From NCBI GenBank assembly GCA_025331445.1, contig JAIWNE010000014.1, positions 124,001 to 188,000 on the forward strand: a stretch of 64,000 bases of DNA, written 5' to 3'. This DNA comes from Blakeslea trispora. Its lineage: Eukaryota; Mucoromycota; Mucoromycetes; Mucorales; Choanephoraceae. The notes beneath the pieces were generated by a model that searched no databases, was not told the DNA's origin, and worked only from the letters and a program-made list of their open reading frames with translations. The position numbers and the translations under genes were made by a program. Below, piece after piece: positions 10,699 to 21,528 of the stretch; position 1 is the stretch's first letter, and each line of letters opens with the position of its first letter.

Positions 10699-13493
10699 GG
10701 CTGTACACTATTATCTTAAAAAGAGCGTTGTTTAGTGAATCGACTAGGGACATTATGCCTCAATGCCTATGATTTGTTTCCTCTTATTGTTACACACTTT
10801 ATTCTCTCTTGTTTGACCTAGCCTATTTACAAGATTTCCTTGAAATACCTTGTTTCATCATATACATTTCCTCTTTTTTAGTTGATGGCTTTTACTGTTT
10901 TTTATATGGTTTTATCATTGAGACCTAAAAAAGAGAGAGAGAGTTAAGTACTCTAGAAGGAATCATCTTCAGCTCAACAGGAAAACGAAAAGTAAAAGGA
11001 AGATGATGGTACTGAGAAAGAAAAAGATAAAAGAAACAGCACCATTGTGTCATAGATTGTAACAAAGAGTACTGTTTAGTAATAAATATGAAAACAAGCA
11101 TAAATTTGGAATTTCCATAAATCGTACAAACTGCTCTACTTAATCAAACCTTTTCATTCTATCTATTGGAAGGAGAGAGAAAGAAAATCAAGAAAAGTAC
11201 TCTCATCTAAATAAACACATTCTCATAAAGCTTAAACAATGAAACATTATTCATAGCAGTACCTCATAAACAAAGCTCGAAAACTATCTTTATTTTTTGC
11301 CAGGGAAAAAATAACTGTGGTCATCCAATTTATTTGAATTAGCCAATACATTAAAGTATTCAAGTTGCCACCCTTTTCAATCTTTCTCTTTCTTACTCAA
11401 ATTCTCTATAGTCAAAGTGTATAAAGGTCAATAGAAGCATATTTAGATAATCCAGCCATCATTTTCTTTCATGCCTTCCTTGTTGCTTAGATTGCAGATA
11501 CAAAAAGAGCAAGTTAGGCTGTAGATAAACCAAAGAAGAAAACTAGATGCCAATCCTAAGTTTGGCTATATCCTAAAGCATCTCAGTCTGATTAGATGCG
11601 GTATCAAAGTATGATTCTTTGTCATCCTCCCATCTACACATATGCCCTGCTTCCTCCCTTGAGCAAGCATCTTTTAGCGACAGAAATTAAATAGACTTTT
11701 AGTTGCAAATAACAATAGTAACTATTTTCTTTCTTTCATCTGAACGATGAAATTGAGTTATACATATTTTCAATCCTTGAACCACTTTTACCATATAGCT
11801 TTATATCTTTTTTTTTTATTTATCATGTTGATTTTGATAAAAAAAGAATTAATACCTATTTTAATGCCTTCTTTGAGTAATATGTGTTTACCGAAATTTT
11901 CATACTTGTGTTTTTTTCCCGCTCTATTAGACTGTGTAAATAATCATAGTATGGTATTAAAGAGTGGAAACCCACCTTATCACATATTGTCATTTTAGTT
12001 TGCTTTTAAAGGAACAGAGGTTCTTCTTTTTTTTCGCACACTCGATGAGCAAAGAAACAATAAGTTGACACTGAAATTCTTTAGCGTTTCAATCACATCT
12101 CACTCAAAGAAGCGATACATTTTAAAGAAATTAGATAGATAGCAAGAATTGGCTTTTAAACGTCTTTTATGCCGACATAAACTTTACTCCTCTTTTTAGT
12201 TTTGACAGCTAAACTCCTCTTGAATTCCCAGTGACACTTGTGCTATTTCCAAAGGCAAGAGAACAAAGAAGAAAGAAAGAAAGGAAGCAAACCAGTGCAG
12301 ATAGTTTGGGTCTGCTTCTTCTTTTTTTATAAGTATATGTATGTGCCTTTTTTCTGTAGAAAGACGGATACAAGTATCTATCGAATGTCATGAATGAGCT
12401 AATCACCTACTGTTTTATTTTTGAATAAGACCGTCTGTCAACCAATTGATCCTCCGATCTATTTTCAGCATTTTTTTTTCCTCATCCTCAGATTTAATAA
12501 ATTCGTGACTACGCGATCGAGTGTCATTGATTGTGTGTCTGTATCTGTTTATTATGATAGCTACCGTTGTCATCATACGTAGTCTACTGTTTGCTTAGTC
12601 TTTGCTTGATTCGAGCCTGACACAGCTTTTTGAATGAACAATAATAACAATAGGAGTAACCAATTTCGCATGCTTTATAAACATTCGCCTTAAAGTGACT
12701 CTAACCGAGGAATAGAAATGAGATCCATGGATTTATTTGTCGCCTCAAATGAGCCAATGACTTGTTTAGGCAACAAGTAAGGTGATTGTTTCATAAGGAA
12801 CTCTGCTTTAGTAACATTGACTGTTAGTCTATTCTTTTACAAGGCATATGGGTTTGTGACACCGACGGTAACCCAGTCTATTTTTCTTCTCTCTCTCTCT
12901 CTTCTCTTTTCGGATTTCTTATCTTGTAAGAAAAAAAAAGGCTTTCACAATGACATAAGAAATGCATTGCGAATAAACAAATGATCAACTCTTATTAGGA
13001 GTGTGTGTCTTTTATTTTTTTTTATGGAAAAGGTAAACAGTCAACACCAAGCAGAATGATCCAAACAAGAAGAAATAGGAGAGGGAAAATAGAGTAGTGC
13101 GAGGAAAGCATTTATTCGAGTATGCTCTATACCTTTCATTGCTTTAGACTCACTATCATACTTTGCACCAAAAACTCTGTTGCAACATCCAAATAAAGCA
13201 ACTAATTAGCAGACCTTTTTGTGCATGTGCATGTGCATGCCAAAAACAAACAAACAAAGTTTAACTGTTTTACAGACTTCTATTGTTCTTTCATTACTTT
13301 ATTGCTTTTCTATAGCCATCTCTTCTCCCTTCTCTTTCCATACCCCCAAGCATTCATTGATTATACATAAATTCAAAGAAACTAAAAGGGATGATTTCGT
13401 GAATGGTCCCCTCTTTTTTCTTTTTTGTTGAGAACATTTCAAACTCAACTTGTTTCTTAGCAATGATGGGAATCTTGGGACACTTTCCGACTT

Positions 13494-13595
13494 CAACAAT
13501 TGAAATCGATCACCCTTTTTGTCTTTAGAAGAAACAGAAGAAACGTGAAAAGGATCAACAATCACATAGTAAGGTTGCGTTACGGTTTGCAAAAT
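13494..13595 (+). repeat. Direct repeat, left copy
   Basis: About 100 bp beginning CAACAATTGAA. It contains CTTTAGAAGAA and then ACGTGAAAAGGATCAACAAT followed by CACATAGTAAGGTTG. It matches 14689-14790 in order and orientation with local differences. The two copies are about 1.2 kb apart and flank the GC-richer tandem-repeat island. Confidence 0.75.
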
Positions 13596-13859
13596 CAGTT
13601 AATCAAAGCATCGAATTTTTTTTTGAATTATTTTTTTTTTCTAAATAGACGTTAGAAATAAAGCAAGCGCATGAATATACACAAATCATCATAGTAAAAA
13701 AAAAAAGAAGAAAAAAGTGTTTTTTTTTAAATAGAGTATTAAGAAAGACTTTGTTTTATTTGTTAAATGTTATTGATCACTATGGTTACTTTGGAGTCAA
13801 TCTAAAAAAAAAAAAAAAAGAGGTTAGTAAATTTTGTCCACGAAAAAAAAAAAAGAAAT

Positions 13860-14400
13860 GCTTTATTGGTGAAAGCCCCTTAGCCCAAGAGACTCCAGCA
13901 AAGGCATGCCACCCTACTGGAGAGAGAAGTAACCACACCCTTCTCTAGACACCAGAACCAGGAGAGCCAAACGGATACCAGAAGCAGGAGAGCCAAGCGG
14001 ACACGTGTAACCTCGTATACAGTGCAAAGCCATCATCCACAAATATCATAAGAATACTTCTCGTCAGGCCCGATACTATACGCACACAACCAGGGGAGCC
14101 TAGAACCTCGTATACAGTGCAAAGCCATCATCCAAATACTCGTCAGGCCCGATGCCATACGGGTAACCAAGAGAGCCTAGAACCTCGTATACAGTGCAAA
14201 GCCATCATCCACAAATATCATAAGAATACTTCTCGTCAGGCCCGATACTATACGAGTAACCAAGAGAGACGGAAAGCCTACTTGCTGCTGGAACCTTGGA
14301 AGTCTTGATCACCTAGCGGAAAACCTACTTGCTGTTGGAACCTTGGAAGTCTTGATCACCTGGCGGCAAGCCCACTTGCAAGGGCGGATAAAGAGAAAGA
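13860..14400 (+). repeat. GC-richer island of nested tandem repeats
   Basis: About 540 bp much richer in G+C than its surroundings, built from several tandem families in series. First, two units with 26-bp period at 13951 and 13977 (ACCAGAA-CAGGAGAGCCAA). Second, three units starting AACCTCGTATACAGTGCAAA at 14009, 14104 and 14181, containing CTCGTCAGGCCCGAT; the middle unit lacks about 18 bp present in the others, so spacing is 95 then 77 bp. Third, two 47-bp units at 14271 and 14318 (CCTACTTGCTG, then TGGAACCTTGGAAGTCTTGA). No frame is a convincing gene. Its nature (satellite, structured RNA or element fragment) is unknown. Confidence 0.85.
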
Positions 14401-14688
14401 AAAAAAGAGGGGAAAAGCTTAACTGTTTTATATTTATTCATCTGAGTAAAATCGGAGTCTTCCCTCAATTTTTTTTTTTTGCATGAAAAAAATTAAAAAA
14501 AAAAAGGGCGCGTCTTCTTTTTCATATGCAAATCGCGTTACATTTTTGGATTTTGTTTAAAAGAGAAAACGCGCTTTTTTCACTCTTTTTTTCTACAATT
14601 ATTTTTTTTAAAAAAAAAGAGGCTTTTGCCATTAGCCTCATCAAGCTCTCACTTTACTTTTTCTCACTCATCACAATGATTTACTTGC

Positions 14689-14790
14689 CAACAATTGAAC
14701 CGGTCACTCTTTTTTCTTTCTTTAGAAGAAGAGAAAAGAAGGAACGTGAAAAGGATCAACAATCACATAGTAAGGTTGTGTTAGGATTTG
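14689..14790 (+). repeat. Direct repeat, right copy
   Basis: Counterpart of 13494-13595, sharing CAACAATTGAA, CTTTAGAAGAA and ACGTGAAAAGGATCAACAAT plus CACATAGTAAGGTTG. In this copy the frame ending at 14798 reads RREKKEREKDQQSHS, which could be a duplicated exon fragment. Confidence 0.75.
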
Positions 14791-14798
14791 AAGCTTAA

Positions 14799-15255
14799 TG
14801 TGATTATACACACTGAGTTTGCTTTTGTGTCATGTCAAGGATATCGTACGAGTGAAGGGGAAATAGCCTAAAATAAGGTTTTACATGAAAGTAAAAATTA
14901 GGGAGGCCCAGATACTACGCGGAAAAAAAAAACTTGAAACGCTTGAGACCTTCTTTATAGACAAAATATACAGTATCACCAATTAGCTTAATATGCGACT
15001 ATTCTGCTTTCCGTTCTATAGATATGTACTGGATTATTTGGCTTGACTGTAGTTATGTGCCCTTTTTTCTTTCTATAAGGAAAGCAATAAACAAAAGGGT
15101 TGATATTTTACATTCAATAGTGAATAGTCTAAATGAACAGAGAATTGGTCAAATCTGCATAGGTTACACGACAAAGAACAAAAGATAAAGCGTACTGTCT
15201 GCATGATTGTTTTTAATTTTTTTTTTGGTGTTTTTATTTACGTAGTATCCTGTTA
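14799..15255. other. Spacer between direct repeat and transposon
   Basis: AT-rich; no gene or further repeat recognised. Confidence 0.5.
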
Positions 15256-15287
15256 TAACGTGCCTCTGAACTTAAAACCACAAAAAC
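15256..15287 (+). repeat. Left terminal inverted repeat
   Basis: TAACGTGCCTCTGAACTTAA, continuing AAACCACAAAAA. It is the inverted complement of 17965-17996 with about one mismatch. Confidence 0.8.
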
Positions 15288-15454
15288 AAGAAATTGTTTC
15301 ATTTTTTGAGGACTCATTTTTTTTTTGCTTTTGGTATGGATCGATCATACGACCTGTCAATCTTTTTGGGGATTTCTTTTCTTTGAACAGCATAATTAAA
15401 TCACAATTGAGAGCAATCCTTCATCAAGTGTTTTATTTTTTTCTTTTTTAACTT

Positions 15455-17578
15455 TTAAATGTCTTGAGGAGCTCTCACTTTTCTATGGGACAAATACTTT
15501 TTTTCTACAAATTTCTTCAACTCCTTTGCTATTTCTCTGCCATCGTCGTGCTTACTATATGCTTCGATATAGTTCATGCAACGTTGAAAAAATCTTCGTA
15601 TTTTCTTGACATCTCCTGCATTGTCCAAAAACATGGGGATGTTCTTTTCGAGAGACTTGAATGTGTCATCACATCTCAATCTAGCCTCTCTCTTGGCCAA
15701 TTCTTAATGCGTCTCCAATTGCATTCGCAGTAATATTTTGGATAAAGTTCGAAAATGTGACCAGCATTTTCTACTGCTTCTTGTAAAGCAGTCTTTTGAG
15801 CTGCAAAATCCACTCTACTTCCCAGGAAATGGGAAGCGCAGCACATAGACTTCAAACCTGGCTCAGCAGCACCACAACGAAGTTTCCATACCTTGCCTTC
15901 AAGGTCACCAAGCCATTGGCCACGTTCTTCAAGAATTCGTTTGATTCCTGTTATTGTAAAGATGTTAGAAGAGTTTGCTTCGGAAATACATGTGCTATTT
16001 ACCTTTAAAATATCTGACTCGTTTGTTTTTGGGTCTACCTTTTGAGTCATGAGAAGAGATTTCTTTCTCATAAAAAAATGACTGATGAAGAAGCTCACCG
16101 GTCGAGAGTTTGACGGTTGTGTCTCTGAACTGATATTTATCAGTCAGAGACCATGGTTTCTCGTTGAGAGTCATACGACTTACAACCAATGCGTCATCAC
16201 TGTAAGCACCATGGTTTGAACTGTTGTCAAACAGGAATACAGCTCGGCAGTTAGGATGTAAGTTTTCGAACAGCCCAATGACATAGTCCAGCTGAGAGAC
16301 CATGTCTTTATGAGTCCACCAACCGTCTCTACTCTCTCCAGCTTTGAAAAGCTTACGGGAGGTCCATCCACCCAACTTCATCGTCCCATGACAGGGGCAC
16401 TGGAATTCACTTACCATAATGGAGGATCCAGGCCCCTTTTTGCGGATGAAAGATTCACCTTCCAAACTCCAAATGTCATTTTTGCCATCGTTGGCGTAAA
16501 AGGTTGATTCGTCATGAGTGACGAATACAACCTTCTCTTCACCCTCCAAAAGAACTGGTTCAAGAACATTTTCTTCTTGATCTCCCTCGTAAAACTCGGA
16601 TCTATGCATGTAGTCTACCATTCGTAGAGCCCATTCTTTTCCGTACTTCACCACATCTTCTCTTTCATGTCCATCAAAGAAGAGGCCTTTCTTGTTGCCA
16701 TAAGAGTAGCCCCATTCATGCAAGTACTTGCTGATGGTAGAGATGGCAACAGTTCCAGGCACACCCAAAGAAGAAGGGATTACTTTAGTTTCAATGAAGT
16801 CCTTGATGGCCACAAGCAATCTTTCAGCAGGCTTTGTTCTCTGCATATACTCTACGACTTGCATCTTTACGTCGTTGTGACTCAAGAAGGATTGCCTTTT
16901 GGTGTGAACACCTTGGCTATGATCGGAGAGATTATTGTGCTCAAGGTATTCCTTTACCCAACTCATGATGCTTCTTGAGCGGGCATCCTTTGAGTAGCTT
17001 GGCCAGAAAAGTTCAGGTACTCTCTGAGATGCCTTGCCCATCTTCATTCCTTCCAAACGAAGTTCAAAGTACATGAGAACAGAGTACAAGCGGCATTGGT
17101 TGTATGAACCTACTGAGCTACCTTCCATTCTCTGGTTCATTTCAGGCTTCACCTGCTCACGCAACAATTCAATGCAATTGCTGATCTTGATCAATTCCCT
17201 CTTAGGATGGGTCAGCCTATCTTCAGCATCCTGCTCATCGTCTTCATTTTGTTCCTGGGTATCACTGTTGACAACAGTGATACCAAAGTTGAACAAGGTA
17301 GATTTGGGGTCTACCTTGCTGGACTCCACTTTTCTTCTCCACTTTGTGGTTCTAGAGTCCTTAGTGTAGTGGATCTTTCTCTTCTCACCAGAGGATACAC
17401 TATCTGTAAGGCGGGAAAGGGCTGACATATCCATTTCACCACCCAAAGTTTCCCAATCTTCATTTATTTCAATTACTTCTTCAGAAATAACTTCAGGAAC
17501 ATTTTCTTTCAAAAATTTTCCTTTGGCGTCCTTTTTCTGGGCGTTGAACCTTGCTTTTCTTTTGCTTGGGAAGGGCAT
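15455..17578 (-). pseudogene. DDE-superfamily transposase-like gene, frameshifted
   Basis: Exon 1 runs 17578-16003 (about 525 codons) and joins exon 2 at 15947 through a short intron (AAA-G|GA-ATC). The DDE-type core shows Asp in VFVTHDESTFYANDG (D356) and Asp in FLFDNSSNHGAYSDDA (D451), then RILEERGQWL in exon 2. The N-terminus is basic (KRKARFNAQKKDAKGK), fitting DNA binding. Near 15685-15700 the frame breaks: YYCECNW runs into a stop about 15 codons later, while AKREARLRCDDTFKSLEKN continues one base out of phase to 15455. No GT donor lies there to rescue it by splicing. In relatives I recall a Cys-Asn-x-Ile-Glu motif just here; no such Glu is readable. The gene is therefore judged a decayed transposase of the element bounded at 15256 and 17996. 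Confidence 0.8.
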
Positions 17579-17964
17579 ATTTAATAATAAGTTGGATAAA
17601 GGAAAACTTTTGCTATATGGATGTCAGTTCCTAAAAATAATCACCATAATCTGAAGGGAACACAAAAATTGCTATACACAGTTTTTATTGGCTTCCATTT
17701 GTTACACAAATATACATAACGGTCTTTCAAATCTTTAGCAGTACATTGACCTGTTTCATTTCCTTGGTCCCCTCTATATCTCCCCAGCTTAAATTTTGAA
17801 AAACCGATCAACTTTCAAAAACCTTTACATGAAAACTTTTATATGAAATTCCAGAAACTGAGTGGATCATCGTGTTCAAAAACGTTTTCTCAACAGAGTT
17901 ATACACTCAGTTTTTTATTTTTTATATGAAAGTTTTTATGTGAAGATTTTTGAATATTAACAAT

Positions 17965-17996
17965 ATTTTTGTAGTTTTAAGTTCAGAGGCACGTTA
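17965..17996 (-). repeat. Right terminal inverted repeat
   Basis: Reverse complement reads TAACGTGCCTCTGAACTTAA, then AACTACAAAAA. It pairs with 15256-15287. Confidence 0.8.
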
Positions 17997-18928
17997 CTGC
18001 ATAAATTACATTGTTGCTTATCTTTTCTATTGCTATTACCATTGCTAATGTACTCGGTCTCAAAAAGAAAAAGAAAGGATGGTAGATGTAGTCTTTTTGA
18101 TGTATTTCATCCTCTTTTATTTTGTTACTATTTTGTATGGAATAGTATGTTGTTTGAAAGAAAAAAGAGACAATAACGCAATCTTTTTGAAAGCGTTGCA
18201 CAGACCACATCATCATTTCAACGTAAAGAAAACTACGCACCCAGATGCCAAATGTAGTAGATGACCCGAGTTTGCATGAGAAAGATAGAGGGAAAGGAAG
18301 ATATTTCATTGGTAAGGAAGGTAGCATTAGCTTATCTTGTGAAAAGATGTCAAAGTGGGGGGGGGGAGGGGATCCTCTATTATGAGTACGCAAGAAACAT
18401 GCAAAAAAAATCAAGGAACCAATCAACTTTTTCGTTTTTCTTTGTTTCCCTGGTCAAGTAGTCAAGTCTATTCTCTTCTTCTGGTATGTGTTGTTATGCA
18501 GCCAGAATCTATCTGGTGTGTTCTAGAAGGTAAAAGGTGAGAGTTCAAGGATGGATGGTCCAGCGTTCATTTTTAGAGCTTTCGTCTGTTATTTATCTAG
18601 GGAACATCACATAGGTTTTGACTGTATACGTTTCTTTTTTCTCTTTTAATATAAATATTGCTGTGATTTTTTTTTGGCAAATTGCATTTCTTGTCACGCC
18701 TTACTTACTTTTTGTATCTGTAGCGTCCACTAAGGTAGGTATCCAAGGTAAGTAAGGGAGTACAAGACCAGATGCCTGTACGCGGCTACTCTCGTAAGTA
18801 ACTTCTTGCAAGCAAAAGCGAAACTAAAGGCTGGTTTAGATTAGAAAATTAGAATGAAAATTGCAATAAAATAAAATTCTCTTTATTAAGAAAATACACT
18901 CTAAATTGTTTAATGTTGATTTTTTTTT
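17997..18928. other. Spacer between transposon and WDR55 gene
   Basis: No gene recognised. It includes a run of ten G at 18357-18366. Around 18695-18770, CTTACTTACTT and AAGTAAGTAAGG-like segments could pair in a hairpin, but no tRNA or other known RNA fold was recognised. Confidence 0.45.
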
Positions 18929-20390
18929 TTACATATCAGCAAAGAAAGCAGTTGATTTCATGCTCTTTTTCTTTTCGGGTCTATTGTTTTTTTGAGTCTT
19001 CTTTCGCTTGTTTTTCTTTTTGTCCTTTTCTTCATCAGAATCAGTACCCCAACCATCAGATTCAGGCTCTGGTTCTTCTTGCTCTTGCTCTTGCTCTTCT
19101 CTCTCTTCCTGCTCTTCTCGTTCTTCTTGTTCTTCTTGCTCTTCTTGAAACAAATGAGCTACATTCCAGAATTGAAGTTTATCGTCATGACCACTAGAAA
19201 TCAGGTATTGTTTATCATGGCTCAGCTTCAGGTTCTCAATAGGCATATCTTCACCATGATCCCCTAAAGCACCATGAAATTCATTGGGCAAAATAGTCAC
19301 CAACCTTCAATAGTGATCAGTCATTGAACTCATGGCAACCATATCAAATGAATTGCTTACCGTATAATACCATCACTACTGCCTGTACAAACAGTATCTT
19401 CATCTAACTTGCAGATAGCATCAATTGAATTGGGATGACCAACGATACGATCATTATAATCACCCCAATCACCCCAAGTCCATAGACTGAGCACACCATC
19501 TTGAGTGCCCACCACAGCCTTTTTGCCATTCTATGTTGCACATTGTCAGCAACTAATTGAATAGCCTTGGTCATTTCCCATACCTTCACAAGAGCAATCG
19601 ATAATAGCTCATCTTCCATCTGATCTGACATGGCTGCTACATCTGTCTTTCGAATATCCCAAGTAGACAAATAACCATCCCCTCCTACAGCAATTAATGT
19701 TCTCTGCGGTGCACTATAGACCATATCAGCAATATAATCCTCATGTTCGGTATATGTCATCACAGCATCTTGTTTTCGGTTATCCCAAATCTATTCAAGG
19801 TAAAATTGAGATGTTTGTAGACAGTACCTTGTTGTTTCTCTTACCTTGATCACACCTTGATCATCTCCTGTGGCCATCAAGTGCTCATCCATCATCAGTA
19901 ATGAATTGATGGGCGATCTATAAGACAGAAAGACAGGGTCAGAGTGAAGACTATAAAAATAGCTTGCCTTTTTTCATATAGCTTACTCATGAGCTTCTTC
20001 TTTTGTCAATAGAATATTGCCTGTTGCTGTATCCAAAACTCGAATCGATTTATCTCTCGAAATAGCATAGATGTCTAAACATCTCGAATAAATGAACTGA
20101 CTTGACTCTATAAATTTCCCCTCTTCTTACTTGAGCCATCATGGTTAAATCCAACACCTCGACAAGACTTTTTAAATGTCTTTGAAGTCCATACTTGTTC
20201 ATTCTCAAGACCATAACGATAGCTTTAAATAAAAGGTGAGTTCAGGCAATGAATGAGCCTATTGTGCTTACCATTCCACACGACCGTTGATCATGCCTGT
20301 GACTACTAGATCTGTACTTGGGTGAACATCGAGATGAAATACATTACTTCCTAATTCAATAGAAGCAGGCTTATAGGGTTCAGTTGTCAT
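18929..20390 (-). CDS. WD-repeat protein WDR55/JIP5, 374 aa
   Basis: Nucleolar WD40 protein involved in rRNA processing and ribosome biogenesis in other eukaryotes. Seven minus-strand exons join in frame: 20390-20272, 20222-20131, 20074-19987, 19917-19845, 19790-19584, 19530-19361, 19304-18929. The protein starts MTTEPYKPASIELGSNVFHL. WD-like units include VFHLDVHPSTDLVVTGMINGR, IYAISRDKSIRVLD, LMATGDDQGVIKIWDNRK, TLIAVGGDGYLSTWDIRK and VVGTQDGVLSLWTWGDWGDY. Then come RIVGHPNSIDAI, GSSDGIIR and PIENLKLSHDKQYLISSGHD, which are characteristic of WDR55. The C-terminus is Glu-rich then Lys-rich (DEEKDKKKNKRKKTQKN), ending FFADM, as expected for a nucleolar protein. Antisense frames over the Glu stretch are shadows. 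Confidence 0.9.
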
Positions 20391-20486
20391 AGTAACAATG
20401 AAATAATAAAAAAAAAAATTTTTTTTATTAATGTTATGCAAAAAAAAAGGAATGTTATTAATCTCTTTATTTTTCTTTATTATTTC
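20391..20486. promoter_or_regulatory. Compact bidirectional promoter region
   Basis: Only 96 bp separate the start codons of the divergent WDR55 gene and the repeat-containing nuclear-looking gene. The interval is almost entirely A/T, including A-then-T runs at 20409-20427. Shared regulation is an inference from spacing. Confidence 0.5.
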
Positions 20487-21491
20487 ATGAATACCACACT
20501 ACCTAAACGAAAAAAACGTTTTTTAACACGTACAATACCAGATGAACCAACTACACCTCCACTCACAAGAAAAAAGAGAAGACAGCTAAATACGCCGCTT
20601 ATCTCACTCGACCTCATCCCTCCCTCTCCACCTTCTCCACCTTCTCGTTCACTACCAATATCCACTCAGAAACGATCTTTACGGGCAGCATCAGAGGCTA
20701 TTGCTAAACGAGAGAAAGAGAGAGACACAACCAAGAAAGTCATCAAAAAGAAGCGGAAGCTTCACTCTCAAAAGGTAGTTTTGCCTACGAGTGATGATCT
20801 GGATGAGACAGGTGATGTCAGTTATTCTGCTTATCTAGAACAAGAACTACCTATGCCTGTCAGTCCTGCAGATCCCAATAAACCTACTATTGTGGTGGGA
20901 TTACCTACTAAACGAAGGAAGCTGACAACCAATCAACCATCTCAAACTCCCTTGGACCTATCTCAGCATGCCATTCTACCCCATTTACCCAGTCCATCAC
21001 TAGAAGAAGAGGAAGAGACAAACAGCTTCATGTCAGACCCTATTGTGGAAGAAAGCCAAACCATATCAGATCCTATTGCGGAAAAAATTCAAACCATAGT
21101 AATACCAGACCTTATTGCGGAAGAAAGTCAATCTATAGTTATATCGGACGCTATTGCGGAAGAAAGCCAAGCTATGATCCTATCAGATCCTGTTATGGAA
21201 GAAACCCAATCTATAGTTATATCGGACGCTATTGTAGAAGAAGATCAATCTACACTCATGTCAGACCCTATTATGGAGGAAACCCAATCTATAGTTATAT
21301 CAGATAATGTGCCCTATAGTGAAGAGGAAGATGGACCTATTTTCTTTGATGCCATGAATGATTTTGAAGATATGACAATCTCAGAAGAACAAAGAGAGAA
21401 AATACTCAATTATACACCAGAAGAACAACAACAACATCAGAAATCTACAGGTGGTTTCTGGAGTATGTTTTTTAAGCCTTTTTCTCTTTAA
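20487..21491 (+). CDS. Hypothetical basic/acidic protein with about 14-residue tandem repeats, 334 aa
   Basis: Start chosen at ATG 20487 (MNTTLPKRKKRFLTRT); an in-frame ATG at 20436 would add a Phe/Leu-rich stretch that looks like leader. The N-terminal third is basic with several bipartite-like clusters (PKRKKRF, TRKKRRQ, KKVIKKKRK, TKRRKL), suggesting nuclear location. Residues about 185-285 hold six to seven tandem copies of a unit like SD-x-I-x-EE-x-Q-x-I, for example ISDAIAEESQAMI and LSDPVMEETQSIVI. An acidic segment and FWSMFFKPFSL at the C-terminus follow. I do not recognise a family. Repeats are also near-identical at DNA level in places (ATAGTTATATCGGACGCTAT twice), implying recent duplication. 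Its stop lies 38 bp from the convergent beta-tubulin stop. Confidence 0.7.
   Translation: MNTTLPKRKKRFLTRTIPDEPTTPPLTRKKRRQLNTPLISLDLIPPSPPSPPSRSLPISTQKRSLRAASEAIAKREKERDTTKKVIKKKRKLHSQKVVLPTSDDLDETGDVSYSAYLEQELPMPVSPADPNKPTIVVGLPTKRRKLTTNQPSQTPLDLSQHAILPHLPSPSLEEEEETNSFMSDPIVEESQTISDPIAEKIQTIVIPDLIAEESQSIVISDAIAEESQAMILSDPVMEETQSIVISDAIVEEDQSTLMSDPIMEETQSIVISDNVPYSEEEDGPIFFDAMNDFEDMTISEEQREKILNYTPEEQQQHQKSTGGFWSMFFKPFSL
21027..21303 (+). repeat. In-gene tandem repeat (about 42-48 bp units)
   Basis: DNA repeat encoding the acidic SD-x-I-x-EE-x-Q units. Copies differ slightly in length and sequence. Segments such as CAATCTATAGTTATATC recur three times. Confidence 0.75.
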
Positions 21492-21528
21492 TGATGATAA
21501 TAAAAATAAAATTGTTTTATTTGATGAT

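Larger units (their letters stand above)
10340..13850. other. Long gene-poor spacer (about 3.5 kb)
   Basis: AT-rich with many homopolymers and stop codons in all frames. ORFs of 60-97 codons occur (for example around 11747-11998 and 13299-13592) but are low-complexity, without recognisable domains or splice structure. A possible exon relic lies at 10570-10698 (separate entry). The end contains one arm of a direct repeat (13494-13595). Confidence 0.5.
15256..17996 (-). mobile_element. DNA transposon with terminal inverted repeats and TA flanks (about 2.74 kb)
   Basis: Left end TAACGTGCCTCTGAACTTAA at 15256 is matched by the reverse complement of the right end at 17996. The match continues through about 30 bp (AAAA, one mismatch, ACAAAAA). 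Reading TA as the duplicated target, the inverted repeats start ACGTGCCTCTGAAC. TA target sites fit the Tc1/mariner/IS630-like superfamily. Inside lies one minus-strand transposase-like gene, 17578-15455. A diverged copy of the right-terminal 390 bp lies at 62576-62967, which supports this being a repeat family. The transposase is frameshifted, so this copy is probably not autonomous. Confidence 0.8.

Noticed and set aside
11747..11998. 83-codon hydrophobic ORF in the long spacer
   Set aside because: T-rich DNA with no splice structure, promoter or family; hydrophobicity follows base composition.
12600..12640. GATTCGAGCC resembling a reverse-complement B box of a tRNA gene
   Set aside because: No matching A box or acceptor stem at the proper distance on either strand.
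13880..14380. CRISPR-like array
   Set aside because: Units differ in sequence and length and no constant repeat/unique spacer pattern exists; the organism is also eukaryotic.
16667..17425. Plus-strand ORFs within the transposase region
   Set aside because: Antisense of a long, motif-bearing minus-strand transposase exon.
18695..18815. Possible hairpin or tRNA-like sequence
   Set aside because: Inverted CTTACTTACTT/AAGTAAGTAAGG words exist, but no cloverleaf, A/B boxes or discriminator could be built.
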